In this document: positions 15,638 through 24,030 of the stretch, piece after piece
Layout: every line of letters begins with the position of its first letter
How positions within the stretch are numbered: the first letter of the stretch is position 1
Assembly: GCF_002295065.1 (NCBI RefSeq)
Contig: NZ_NSGG01000014.1
Location: 142,498-206,497 of the forward strand
Length of the DNA: 64,000 bases
Origin: Mesorhizobium sp. WSM3859
GTDB taxonomy: Bacteria; Pseudomonadota; Alphaproteobacteria; Rhizobiales; Rhizobiaceae
Direction of reading: 5' to 3'
Translations under genes and position numbers: made by a program
Notes under the pieces: generated by a model
The model's input: only the letters and a program-made list of their open reading frames with translations
What the model was told of the DNA's origin: nothing
Database searches by the model: none

Positions 15638-17017
15638 CTACCGGAAAGCGCGTGACATCTGGTCGGTAAGCGGCTTCAGCAGATAGGACCAGACACTGCG
15701 CTGGCCTGTGCTTATATGAACCTCGGCCGGCATGCCGGGCTTGAGCACCTTCGCATCCCTCAGGCAACCGGTCTTGTTCTCGACGCTAATGCGTGCCGAG
15801 AAATAGGAGAGTTGGCGCTGCGGGTCCTTGATCAGGTCTGCGGAAATCCACTTGACCGCGCCCTGGCAGGCGGGCGTCGTGCCGGCATCAAAAGCCGGGA
15901 AACGGATCGAGACCGGTTGGCCTGACCGAATGTCATCCACCCGCGCCGGAGGAATGAGCGCATCCACGACAAGATTGTCCGCATCGGGGACAATCGTCAT
16001 CAACAGTTCCCCGGGAGCGATTACACCGCCGACCGTGTGGACGGTGGATTGCTGTATCGTTCCCGATTGCGGGGCGCGGATTTCAGTTTTGGTGAGCTCG
16101 TCCTGGGCCACGATCCTGCGTTCGTCGAGCTCGGTCCGTTTGGCTTCCGTCTCGCGCAGCTCCTTTGTCACTTCGCTGCGCCTTTGCTCGTCGAGCTGCA
16201 GAACCTGCAACTCGGTTTCGGTGATCTTGACCTGCGCTTCCGCGACGGCCGCCGCCAGCCGCCCGGACTCGCCTTTGGCTCGAGTCGCGTCCAATCTGAC
16301 GTTGCTGAGCCTCTCCTTCGAAACCAGCTTCTTGGAGTAGAGAGCATCCACATCGGTGAGATCGCGGCCCAGCAAGGCCGCGGATTCATCCATCGCGGCC
16401 TGCTGTGCCTTCAGGCCTTCGAGCTGTCGCTGGATCTGCTCGGTCTGGCTGCGAAGAAGCGTTTTTTGGCCTGCTAATTCCGAAGCCCGCGTTTGCAGCA
16501 AGGCGCGTTCGCCATCGACCAGCGCCACCACGCCTGGCTTGTCCATCTCCGCTTGCAAGGCGGCTGGAAGCTGCATTGTCGTCAGCCCCTGACGCTCGGC
16601 CTCCAGCCGGGCAAGCCGTGCTGTGGCGCGGTCGAAATCCTCGCTGATTATGTCAAGGTTTGCCCGCGCCAGCGTATCATCCAGCCTGACCAACACGTCG
16701 CCTGCCCGAACATGATCGCCATCCTGCGCAAAGATGCCGCTGATCGTGCCGCCGGCCTGGTGCTGTACTTTCTTGGTGTTGGTTTCAACCACCACGGTCG
16801 CAGGGGCGATGACGGCACCGGCGATCTCGGTCAAGCCGAGCCACAGCCCTCCACCAACCACCAGCAGGCAAGTCACCGCCAAGCCAAGAGCCAGGCTCGG
16901 GCCTAGGTTGCCCGGGGGCGTCAGTGCCTTCGTACCTGCAGAGCGCGGACCGGCATCGAACCAGGCGAAGGATGGCAGAAACGCAAAAACGCGAGGCAGG
17001 ACGTCACGCATGTCCAC
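15638..17017 (-). CDS. prsE: type I secretion membrane-fusion protein (HlyD/PrsE family)
   Basis: The periplasmic adaptor of a type I secretion system, 459 residues. A single membrane helix lies near 40-62 (LALGLAVTCLLVVGGGLWLGL). The lipoyl-type halves are GTISGIFAQDGDHVRAGDVLVRLDD and, after the coiled coil, IRAPQSGTIQQ. Between them runs a long coiled coil (about 110-300). The C-terminal beta part ends GMPAEVHISTGQRSVWSYLLKPL, as in PrsE/HlyD. GTG 17017 overlaps prsD by 14 bases; ATG 17011 is the alternative. The outer-membrane TolC partner is not in the window. Rhizobial PrsDE export glycanases and RTX proteins, fitting the divergent gene at 19160. Confidence 0.9.
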   Translation of the reverse strand: MDMRDVLPRVFAFLPSFAWFDAGPRSAGTKALTPPGNLGPSLALGLAVTCLLVVGGGLWLGLTEIAGAVIAPATVVVETNTKKVQHQAGGTISGIFAQDGDHVRAGDVLVRLDDTLARANLDIISEDFDRATARLARLEAERQGLTTMQLPAALQAEMDKPGVVALVDGERALLQTRASELAGQKTLLRSQTEQIQRQLEGLKAQQAAMDESAALLGRDLTDVDALYSKKLVSKERLSNVRLDATRAKGESGRLAAAVAEAQVKITETELQVLQLDEQRRSEVTKELRETEAKRTELDERRIVAQDELTKTEIRAPQSGTIQQSTVHTVGGVIAPGELLMTIVPDADNLVVDALIPPARVDDIRSGQPVSIRFPAFDAGTTPACQGAVKWISADLIKDPQRQLSYFSARISVENKTGCLRDAKVLKPGMPAEVHISTGQRSVWSYLLKPLTDQMSRAFR

Positions 17018-18752
17018 TTATGCCCCTTTGGGTCGGAACGATCGGACGGTGGGTGGCAGGAGCGGGCGGTCGCGCCATGCTCGACAAGACCTCTTCTCGG
17101 GAGCCAAACGAGCGAACCATGCCGTTGGCCAGCACCAAGACCTGATCGATGTTGGTGAGAGCGGACGGGCGATGCGCGACAACAATCACGATGCCGCCGC
17201 GTTGACGCACAGCCAGAATCGCCCCCGCAAGCGCGGCGTCACCTTCGACATCGAGGTTCGAGTTAGGCTCGTCCAGAACGACCAGAAACGGCTCGCCATA
17301 GAGCGCCCTGGCCAGGCCGATCAATTGTCTCTGGCCCGCCGACAAGGCCCTGCCGCCTTCGCCGATGCGGGTTTGAAAACCGTCCGGCAGATGCATGATC
17401 ATCGAGTAGACGCCCGCGGCTCTCGCGGCGGCAAGCACGCCTTTGGGGTCGCTCTTGCCGCCGAACCTCGAGATATTGTCCGCCACGGTTCCATCGAAAA
17501 GCTCAACGTCCTGCGGCAGATAGCCGATGTGAGCCCCGAGCGAATGCGGGTCCCACTGATCGAGAGGGGCCCCGTCCAGCCTTATCTTGCCGTCGAGCGG
17601 CCCCCAGGCCCCGACCAAGGCCCGCACCAGCGTCGTCTTCCCGGAGCCGCTCGGGCCCACGATGGCCATGCCCGCGCAGCGGGACAGTTGGAAACTTACG
17701 TCGAGCACGGTCGGCTTTGGCGTACCGGGCGGCGCGACCGTCAACCTTTCGACCGTCAGCCGTGTTTGCGGCCGGGGCAATTCCAGGGGCTCGATCGGGT
17801 CTTCGAACGAGTCCAACATAGCCTTGAGCTGGAAATAGCTGTGCCGGGTCGCCAGAAAGCCTTTCCAGTTTGCGATCGCCGCATCGACTGGAGCCAGCGC
17901 GCGACCCAGCAATATCGATGATGCGATGATCACACCGGGGGACGCTTCGCCGCCGATGACCAGATAAGCGCCGAGGCCCAGCACTGAAGACTGCAGCGCC
18001 ATTCTCAGTGCTTTCGACAATGAACCGATCCCTCCTATGATGTCGGAGAGCCTCTCCTGATGCGCCAGGTAGCTATGAACGATATCGCTCCAGCGCCCCG
18101 CCAGCCTGGAGGAGAGTCCCATCGCGTGGACGACCTCGGCATTGCGGCGGCCGGACTCGGCAAGGGCGCGCTGCGAGATCATGGCTTCGGATGTCAGCCT
18201 GGCAGGCCCGCGACCGAAGATCTCCGCGACGGCGGTCAGCGCCACCACGACAAGAGCGCCGATCGTCGCCAGCACGCCAAGCGACGGGTGCAGCAGATAT
18301 ATGATCAGCAGATAGAAAGGAATCCAAGGCGCGTCGAATATGACGGTCGGCCCGGATCCTGAAAGGAAGCCACGCAGGTGATCGAGGTCCCGCAGCGGAT
18401 TGAGTCTGTCCGCCTCCCGCCCGGCCTTGAGCGGCAAAAGCACCGATATGGCGAATGCCCTTTGGTGAAGATTTCTGTAGAGCCGGCTGGCAATGCGGAC
18501 CAACAGGCGAAGCCGCACAAAATCGAGCAGCCCGTAGGCCGCGTAGAGGCCCAGCATTCCAATCGTCAATCCGACGAGGGTCGGAACGCTCTGGGACGGA
18601 AGCACCCGATCGTAGACCTGGAGCATATAAAGAGACCCGGTCAGCGCCAGGAGGTTCGTCACTGCCGAAAAAAGCCCAATGCCAATCAGGCCCTGAGCGC
18701 AGTCCGACATTACGATCCGTAAGGGGGAGGAGAATTCTTGCGTCGTCTTCAT
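17004..18752 (-). CDS. prsD: type I secretion ABC transporter permease/ATPase (PrsD family)
   Basis: The inner-membrane ATPase of the same export system, 582 residues. The N-terminal membrane domain has about five or six helices (first IGIGLFSAVTNLLALTGSLYML). The nucleotide-binding domain holds Walker A GPSGSGKTT, signature LSAGQRQLIGLARAL and Walker B FLVVLDEPNSNLD, followed by the switch histidine in VVAHRP. No C39 peptidase domain is present, as expected for exporters of RTX-type cargo. GGAAGG precedes ATG 18752; an in-frame GTG at 18767 is less likely. It is the first gene of the prsDE unit and is divergent from the RTX gene. Confidence 0.92.
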   Translation of the reverse strand: MKTTQEFSSPLRIVMSDCAQGLIGIGLFSAVTNLLALTGSLYMLQVYDRVLPSQSVPTLVGLTIGMLGLYAAYGLLDFVRLRLLVRIASRLYRNLHQRAFAISVLLPLKAGREADRLNPLRDLDHLRGFLSGSGPTVIFDAPWIPFYLLIIYLLHPSLGVLATIGALVVVALTAVAEIFGRGPARLTSEAMISQRALAESGRRNAEVVHAMGLSSRLAGRWSDIVHSYLAHQERLSDIIGGIGSLSKALRMALQSSVLGLGAYLVIGGEASPGVIIASSILLGRALAPVDAAIANWKGFLATRHSYFQLKAMLDSFEDPIEPLELPRPQTRLTVERLTVAPPGTPKPTVLDVSFQLSRCAGMAIVGPSGSGKTTLVRALVGAWGPLDGKIRLDGAPLDQWDPHSLGAHIGYLPQDVELFDGTVADNISRFGGKSDPKGVLAAARAAGVYSMIMHLPDGFQTRIGEGGRALSAGQRQLIGLARALYGEPFLVVLDEPNSNLDVEGDAALAGAILAVRQRGGIVIVVAHRPSALTNIDQVLVLANGMVRSFGSREEVLSSMARPPAPATHRPIVPTQRGISGHA

Positions 18753-19159
18753 TGCCTTCCGATTCACCCGGATAGCCGAGCGGCCTTGTTGGCCTTGCCC
18801 GAGATGGGAAACTTTGACTCTGTGGACATGCCTGGTCCGAGTGATTGCCGGGCGTGAGGAGCCGCTAATGCAGGCTACTTTAATCTAAATGAAGCGAAAT
18901 CGTGGCTCTGTCCCAAAATGGGGCAATGAATCGGTGAAAAGCGGGGACAATTTCGGGAGAAAACCTTCGTGATACCTCGGCTGACGAAGCGCGACTTGTC
19001 TGAAAACATTGGGTTTTCTTTGGAGGCGCCAAGGCAGGGGCCGGGACGCGATCACTTATTTTGACCGGCGAAATCGGTATGTGATTTCTTTCTAATATAC
19101 CTTTCGTCTAGGCAAGCGGTGCAGGGGCTTGCCGATAAAAGGAAGAAGAAGGAGCGCCT
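18753..19159. other. intergenic region between divergent prsD and the RTX gene
   Basis: These 407 bases should hold promoters for both directions and are visibly richer in A and T than the genes beside them. I could not fix a promoter sequence. AGGAAGAAGAAGGAG just before 19160 is the ribosome site of the RTX gene. Confidence 0.4.
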
Positions 19160-20674
19160 ATGGCAACTCTCCATTATGCTGCGGGTGGATCTACCGCCGA
19201 CGTAGCAGCTGCAGGATTCAATCTCGTCGACGTTCAATATGTTTCGCAGGTAGACGCACTGCCTGACGGAATGAAGGCGTTGGTGTATCTCAACGCCCAC
19301 GATGGCGCCACCTCGTCCTTCATTGATCAAGTCACCCCCTTCCTTAACAATCCGAAGGTGTTCGGATTCTACCTCTGTGACGAGCCGGACCCGACTGGTC
19401 GCTGGCATCCGCTGACGACCGCGGCAAATCTCAAGGCGGAATCCGACTGGATTCATTCTAACTTCCCGGGCGCAAAGACCTTCATCTCGATGATGAACAT
19501 GGGGTCCAACGCCGATCCGAGCTTCGCCAACACCTACAATCCGGCGAACACCGGCATCGATTATTACGGGATGGGCGCCTACGTGATCCATTCCGATACG
19601 GGCAGTACTCCTGACTACTCCATGATCGATCGCTTGGTTGCAGCCGCGGTTGCAGCAGGCATTCCTGCCGACCGTATCGTCCCGGAATTCCAGGCTTTCG
19701 GCGGTGGAAATTGGGCAAGCGAAAGTGGCTCCGCCTTCGCTGTCCCGACCGCTGAGCAGGCGAAGGCCGTATTTGATCATTGGGCCAACCTGGTTCCATC
19801 GCCGGCATTCGATTACACCTATGCGTGGGGTTCACAGAACGGCGACACCGCGCTTGAGAACTCTCCGGAGTTGCAGGCGATCTTCCGCGAGCACAACACC
19901 AGCTCGACGTCGTCGACGCCCCCGACGACTACCGAGCCCACACCGCCGGCAACCTCCGAGCCCACGCCGCCAATTTCCGAGCCTACGCCCCCAACCTCCG
20001 AGGCTACGCCCCCAACCTCCGGCGCAACGCCCCCAACCCCCGGCGCAACGCCGCCAACGAGCACGGACCCTTCACACGTCGATCATATTATTCATGGCGG
20101 CAAGGGCAACGACACCTATCACGTCAACAATGCACATGACAAAATAATGGAAGGATCTACTGGCGGCTTCGACAAGGTGCTGGCCTCGGTCAGCTATGCT
20201 CTGTCCGCCGGTTCTCATGTCGAGCAGCTCTCCACCTCCAGCAAAGGCGGCAAAGCCGCCATCGATCTGACCGGCAACGAGTTCGGCCAGACGATGATCG
20301 GCAACAATGGCGACAACAAGCTGAATGGCGGCGGCGGGTCGGACCTGTTGAAGGGATACGGGGGCCACGATGCTTTCGTGTTCAACACGGCCCTTGGCCC
20401 GAACAATATCGACAGAATCGCCGACTTCAACGTTTCGCGAGACAAGATCTATCTGGACCATGCCGTGTTCGCTGGCCTTCAGGGGGGCGCCCTTGCAGCC
20501 AGCAGTTTCCACGCCGGCCAGAGCGCGCATGATGCGAATGACCACATCATCTACAACAGCACGACAGGATCGCTCTCCTTCGATAGCGACGGGATCGGCG
20601 GTCATCCGCAGACTCAATTTGCGAGTCTGACCCCGCACCTCCACCTGGGTGAAAACTCCTTTCTTGTAGTCTGA
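19160..20674 (+). CDS. secreted RTX protein with glycoside-hydrolase-like N-terminal domain
   Basis: A 504-residue protein with three parts. Residues 1-250 look like a TIM-barrel hydrolase: FYLCDEPDP (near 73-81) and VPEFQAFGGG (near 174-183) provide the two acidic positions expected at strand ends. Residues 252-308 are a linker made of repeats such as EPTPPTSE. Residues 310-504 carry glycine-rich calcium-binding pieces (HGGKGNDTY, NGGGGSDLLKGYGGHDAFVF) and a serralysin-like C-terminal region, the usual uncleaved type I secretion signal. There is no N-terminal signal peptide. The divergent prsDE pair is the obvious exporter. A role in cutting or binding the exopolysaccharide is likely by analogy with rhizobial PrsDE-exported glycanases, but the catalytic family is not certain. 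Confidence 0.82.
   Translation: MATLHYAAGGSTADVAAAGFNLVDVQYVSQVDALPDGMKALVYLNAHDGATSSFIDQVTPFLNNPKVFGFYLCDEPDPTGRWHPLTTAANLKAESDWIHSNFPGAKTFISMMNMGSNADPSFANTYNPANTGIDYYGMGAYVIHSDTGSTPDYSMIDRLVAAAVAAGIPADRIVPEFQAFGGGNWASESGSAFAVPTAEQAKAVFDHWANLVPSPAFDYTYAWGSQNGDTALENSPELQAIFREHNTSSTSSTPPTTTEPTPPATSEPTPPISEPTPPTSEATPPTSGATPPTPGATPPTSTDPSHVDHIIHGGKGNDTYHVNNAHDKIMEGSTGGFDKVLASVSYALSAGSHVEQLSTSSKGGKAAIDLTGNEFGQTMIGNNGDNKLNGGGGSDLLKGYGGHDAFVFNTALGPNNIDRIADFNVSRDKIYLDHAVFAGLQGGALAASSFHAGQSAHDANDHIIYNSTTGSLSFDSDGIGGHPQTQFASLTPHLHLGENSFLVV
19918..20062 (+). repeat. in-frame proline/threonine repeat in the RTX gene
   Basis: A short unit close to GAGCCTACGCCCCCAACCTCC is repeated about eight times with small changes, giving PTPPTSE-like protein repeats. 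It is a domain linker. Copy number may vary between strains by slippage. Confidence 0.75.
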
Positions 20675-20686
20675 CAAGGACCATTA

Positions 20687-20713
20687 CGGCAGGAGCGACC
20701 AACGCTCCTGCCG
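20687..20713 (+). terminator. hairpin after the RTX gene
   Basis: CGGCAGGAGCG at 20687-20697 pairs perfectly with 20703-20713 around a 5-base loop, 13 bases after the stop codon. There is no T-run after it, so it is a terminator-like or RNA-stabilising stem rather than a textbook terminator. Confidence 0.6.
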
Positions 20714-20886
20714 GTAAGGCCATCAGGCCGAATTATGTGTAATCATCTGGAGTTCGGCGTAACCCGAGCCCACGGGGCTTAGTGGCGTCCGGCCTCTCTT
20801 TTGTGCACTTTCCTCGGCCGTCAGCCCGAAATTCGATCAACCCCTGCTTGTACCGAGCCATAGCCTCGTGCTTTTCTCGACCTCTT

Positions 20887-20911
20887 GGAACATTTGGCCC
20901 CCATGGAGGTT
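20887..20911 (+). promoter_or_regulatory. EcfG/RpoE2-type promoter before the 75-residue protein
   Basis: GGAAC at 20887-20891, 17 bases, GTT at 20909-20911. The start codon at 20952 is 41 bases downstream. Confidence 0.6.
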
Positions 20912-20951
20912 GGGTGGGCTGGTTACGGGAAAAGGGGAGCGGGAGGATGGT

Positions 20952-21179
20952 ATGCCGAATTACGAGGTTGAGGAGATTTTCGCCGGAAAGGTGATTGTCT
21001 CGCATAAGATTGTTGCGCCCACGCCATTCCGAGCTGCAAAGCTCGCGACAAATCGCGACATCACGCTGCGGAACTCCGAAGTCCGCTGGATAAGAGTCTT
21101 TGAAGAAGACAGACGGCACCGGGCATACGAATACACCGTTATTGAGCGACCTGGGTTGGCTTCGCGTAAGCCGTCATAG
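20952..21179 (+). CDS. small hypothetical protein (75 residues), stress-promoter linked
   Basis: ATG 20952 follows GGGAGG by 5 bases. The product starts MPNYEVEEIFAGKVIVSHKI, continues APTPFRAAKLATNRDITLRN and ends with a segment WIRVFEEDRRHRAYEYTVIE. The pattern of a beta hairpin, a helix with an A-A-K-L-A core, and a final W-x-R-V-x-E strand reminds me of small rhizobial proteins of unknown function. The EcfG-type box 41 bases upstream suggests stress induction. The opposite-strand frame over the same bases (20733-21119) is a shadow. Confidence 0.65.
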   Translation: MPNYEVEEIFAGKVIVSHKIVAPTPFRAAKLATNRDITLRNSEVRWIRVFEEDRRHRAYEYTVIERPGLASRKPS

Positions 21180-21541
21180 ACCCAAACGTCTTCGATATCG
21201 TGTTTGGTCTTGTGCGTCCAAACACGATGATGCTTTTGCTGCTTCATCCGAGGAACTCTCACGCGGCTCCAGTCGGACGCTCAATAGTGAGATCTCTTCT
21301 TCCAGCCAGCATCAAACCGGCCTGAACGTTGCCGCCGGACCTGCACCGGATTGCGGCATCATAGTGCCGGCTCCTGGGGCCGAATATACTGTCATTCGAA
21401 CAAACGAGGACAAGCCCAGGCCCCCTCCGTAGCTTTGATGGCCGACTGAACACATTCCGCAGAGTGGCGGGCCATGAGAGACCATCCAAGTTCCAGCCAT
21501 TTCGGGCAGCCCTCGGGCCGCTGCCTTTTGAGAGTGTCGAA
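21180..21541. other. intergenic region before the first glycosyltransferase
   Basis: These 362 bases hold no gene that I can support. They should contain the promoter of the plus-strand polysaccharide run that starts at 21542, but no clear box was recognised. Confidence 0.4.
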
Positions 21542-22765
21542 ATGAAGCCGCATCTAGTCTGCGTCGGCGGCGAGGATCACGCGCTGCGGATTCCATTTCT
21601 GATGGAGATGCGCGAGAGAGGCTTTCGGGTCACGGCCGTTTCAAGTGGCGAGGAAGCTCCATTCCAGCGGCACGGCATAGCACACCGGAGCTATAGGTTT
21701 GACCGCTTTGCCACTGGTGCCAGCAATGCAGGCACTCTCCGAAAACTTCGCAGACTGATATTGGAACTGCATCCGGACATTGTCCAAAGTTTCGATACGA
21801 AGCCCAATCTTTTGACCCCGCTGGCGGTGCGCGGGCGGGCGCCCGTCGTCCGCACCATCAACGGGTTGGGCTGGACATTCTCATCGCTCCAGCCGCGCGC
21901 CTTGGCTCTTCGCCCGGTCTTTTGCTGCCTACAATTGCTTGCGTCGTTCTGGACTGCCGCGACAGTCTTCCAAAACCGCGACGACCAGACATTTTTTGAG
22001 CGCTATGGGCTGACCGGACACGGGGAGAGTCTTCTTATTGGCGGATCCGGCATCGACGTCGGCGCTTTCGTAGCCGCGAGACGGCTTGGTCCATCGGCGG
22101 CGAGGTTGCGTCAGGAATTCGGGCTACAATCGGCTGAAGTCGTCATGTTTGTTGGGCGTTTGACTCGTCAAAAAGGGATTCCTACCCTGCTTGCGGCGAT
22201 TCCAAAAGTTGTCGCAAAAAGGCCCAATGCGCGTTTCGTCTTCGTGGGTCCATGGCACTCCGAAGGTCCTTTTGCCGTCGACCCATCGGAATTTGAGCGT
22301 TTCCAGTCTCATGTCGTCGTATTGGGGGAACGGCAGGACGTTCCTGCTCTTCTGGGCATGGCTGACATATTCGCTTTCCCAACCGAATACCGCGAGGGGA
22401 TTCCGCGTGTGTTGCTGGAAGCGGGCCTAGCGGAATTGCCGACAGTTGCGTCCAGAATGCCCGGTTGTAGCGATTTCATCGAAGACGGGTGGAACGGCTA
22501 TCTAGTCGAGCCGCGCGACCCGGATGGCCTCGCGGATCGCATCATCGAGCTGCTGTCGGATCGCCCCCTTGCGGCGATTCTGGGCAGCCGCTCCGCCGCA
22601 ATTGTCAGGCAGCGCTTTGCGCTTCCGTTGATAGTCGACCAGTACTGCGACCTGTACGATAAAACGACTAACGCCAGATCCCAGGACGGGTCTGTTCGGT
22701 CGCGGCCCGCGACCGCGCCTCGGCGCGACCTCGCCAATCGCCGCTTGGGCGGAATGCACGGATGA
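21542..22765 (+). CDS. glycosyltransferase, GT4 family
   Basis: A 407-residue GT-B fold enzyme. The N-terminal half has a glycine-rich start (LVCVGGEDHALRIPF) and DIVQSFDTKPNLL. The C-terminal half has VVMFVGRLTRQKGIPTLLAAI (near 198-218) and the donor-binding E-x7-E in EYREGIPRVLLEA near 280-292. It should add a sugar to the lipid-linked repeat unit on the inner face of the membrane. ATG 21542 has GAGAG upstream; an earlier ATG at 21464 adds a basic non-conserved tail. It overlaps the polymerase gene by 4 bases (ATGA). Confidence 0.85.
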   Translation: MKPHLVCVGGEDHALRIPFLMEMRERGFRVTAVSSGEEAPFQRHGIAHRSYRFDRFATGASNAGTLRKLRRLILELHPDIVQSFDTKPNLLTPLAVRGRAPVVRTINGLGWTFSSLQPRALALRPVFCCLQLLASFWTAATVFQNRDDQTFFERYGLTGHGESLLIGGSGIDVGAFVAARRLGPSAARLRQEFGLQSAEVVMFVGRLTRQKGIPTLLAAIPKVVAKRPNARFVFVGPWHSEGPFAVDPSEFERFQSHVVVLGERQDVPALLGMADIFAFPTEYREGIPRVLLEAGLAELPTVASRMPGCSDFIEDGWNGYLVEPRDPDGLADRIIELLSDRPLAAILGSRSAAIVRQRFALPLIVDQYCDLYDKTTNARSQDGSVRSRPATAPRRDLANRRLGGMHG

Positions 22766-24030
22766 CCCGAGACGCGCTCCTCGCCCTTGGCGTCGTAATG
22801 GCCGGTGCGACGCAGCTTAGCCTTCCGGGCTCCTCCTTCGGCTATGGCGAACTGCTTCTGGCCCTCTGGATAATGCTGTCGATCGGACGAATATTCGCCG
22901 GAGGGCGTACCGTACTTACACCTGCCTTGACCAAACTCGCCGGCTTCTGGCTGGTAATGACGATCGCCTTGGCTCTCGGCACCATCGTCGCCTATTTCAC
23001 CTCGATCCCATACCTTACCGGGCTGGTGCACGATACCGAAGCGTATCTTCTGTTGGTTTGCATTACCTGCTTGGCCGCCGCGGAGCCCGACGCCGATCAT
23101 CATTTGCGTCGCAGTGCGTGGTGGTTGATTGCAATCGCGAATGTGACACTTGCCATTCAACTGGCTCAGGGCTGGGGATGGCTCCCCCGAGCCAATATTG
23201 AGTCATGGTACTGGGATCGCTTTCGCGGCTGGTCGGAGAATCCCAATCAACTCGCGCTCTATTGCGCGATCTTTGGTACGCTGGCTTTGCATCTCGCGAC
23301 CACTACCAGCAATGGTTGGGCCAGGTTCCTTGCCATCGCCAGCGTGTTCTTCACCTTCTACATTGGAAGGCTGACGAAGAGCGATGCCTATTTGTATACC
23401 AGCATCCTGGCTTGCCTGACATTCCTCGGGCTAGGAATCAGGACATGGCTCAAGACGGCCGGCAACAAGGTCAGTCTTCCACGGCAAGCCCTCCTTCTAT
23501 TGCTGATCGGCAGTTTTCCGCTGGCGGTCTCGATCACTCCCTACGTTCTGTCGGAGGCGAATGTCCTCGAAAGCTTCGCGAAGAGCCTGACCAAGGACAA
23601 CGGCGGCGAAGCGACAGCCGAAACCGCCGAGCTGCGCTTGTATCTTTGGGGCGCCGCGCTGGAGAAAGGCGTGCAATCAGGATCGATGGGACTCGGTCCG
23701 GGTCCGCATGTCAGCCGACCCTCAACCTGGGAGAGGCAGTTTGATTTTCTGACACGACCCTTTGAGGCGCACAACACAGTACTCGATCTGTACACTCAAG
23801 GTGGTGTCATCTCGGTTCTGGCGCTGGCCTGGCTCGCCGGAACCGCCACTATGTCGGTGTGGCGCGCGAAGCTGGACGCGCTGGTGGCGCTCATGGTGTC
23901 CATTGTCATCTTCAGCATGCCGCATCTGATCATCCGCCACCCGATCGTGTGGTTTGCGCTGACCTTGTGCCTTGTTGTGGGCAGGCCCTCGCCAGTTCGC
24001 TCCGAGGCGGGAGCCATAAAGGTGGCCTGA
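22762..24030 (+). CDS. Wzy-like polysaccharide polymerase/O-antigen ligase family
   Basis: A 422-residue membrane protein with about ten to twelve hydrophobic segments. It has the large periplasmic loop of the family between about 270 and 330 and the motif GWSENPNQLALYCAIF near 150-165, typical of Wzy/WaaL-type proteins. It should join repeat units in the periplasm. The start overlaps the glycosyltransferase stop (ATGA), and its stop overlaps the next gene's ATG (TGATG), so the three are made together. Confidence 0.82.
   Translation: MTRDALLALGVVMAGATQLSLPGSSFGYGELLLALWIMLSIGRIFAGGRTVLTPALTKLAGFWLVMTIALALGTIVAYFTSIPYLTGLVHDTEAYLLLVCITCLAAAEPDADHHLRRSAWWLIAIANVTLAIQLAQGWGWLPRANIESWYWDRFRGWSENPNQLALYCAIFGTLALHLATTTSNGWARFLAIASVFFTFYIGRLTKSDAYLYTSILACLTFLGLGIRTWLKTAGNKVSLPRQALLLLLIGSFPLAVSITPYVLSEANVLESFAKSLTKDNGGEATAETAELRLYLWGAALEKGVQSGSMGLGPGPHVSRPSTWERQFDFLTRPFEAHNTVLDLYTQGGVISVLALAWLAGTATMSVWRAKLDALVALMVSIVIFSMPHLIIRHPIVWFALTLCLVVGRPSPVRSEAGAIKVA

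Noticed and set aside
19918..20062. Short tandem repeats considered as a CRISPR array
   Set aside because: The units are in frame, encode a proline/threonine linker and have no unique spacers.
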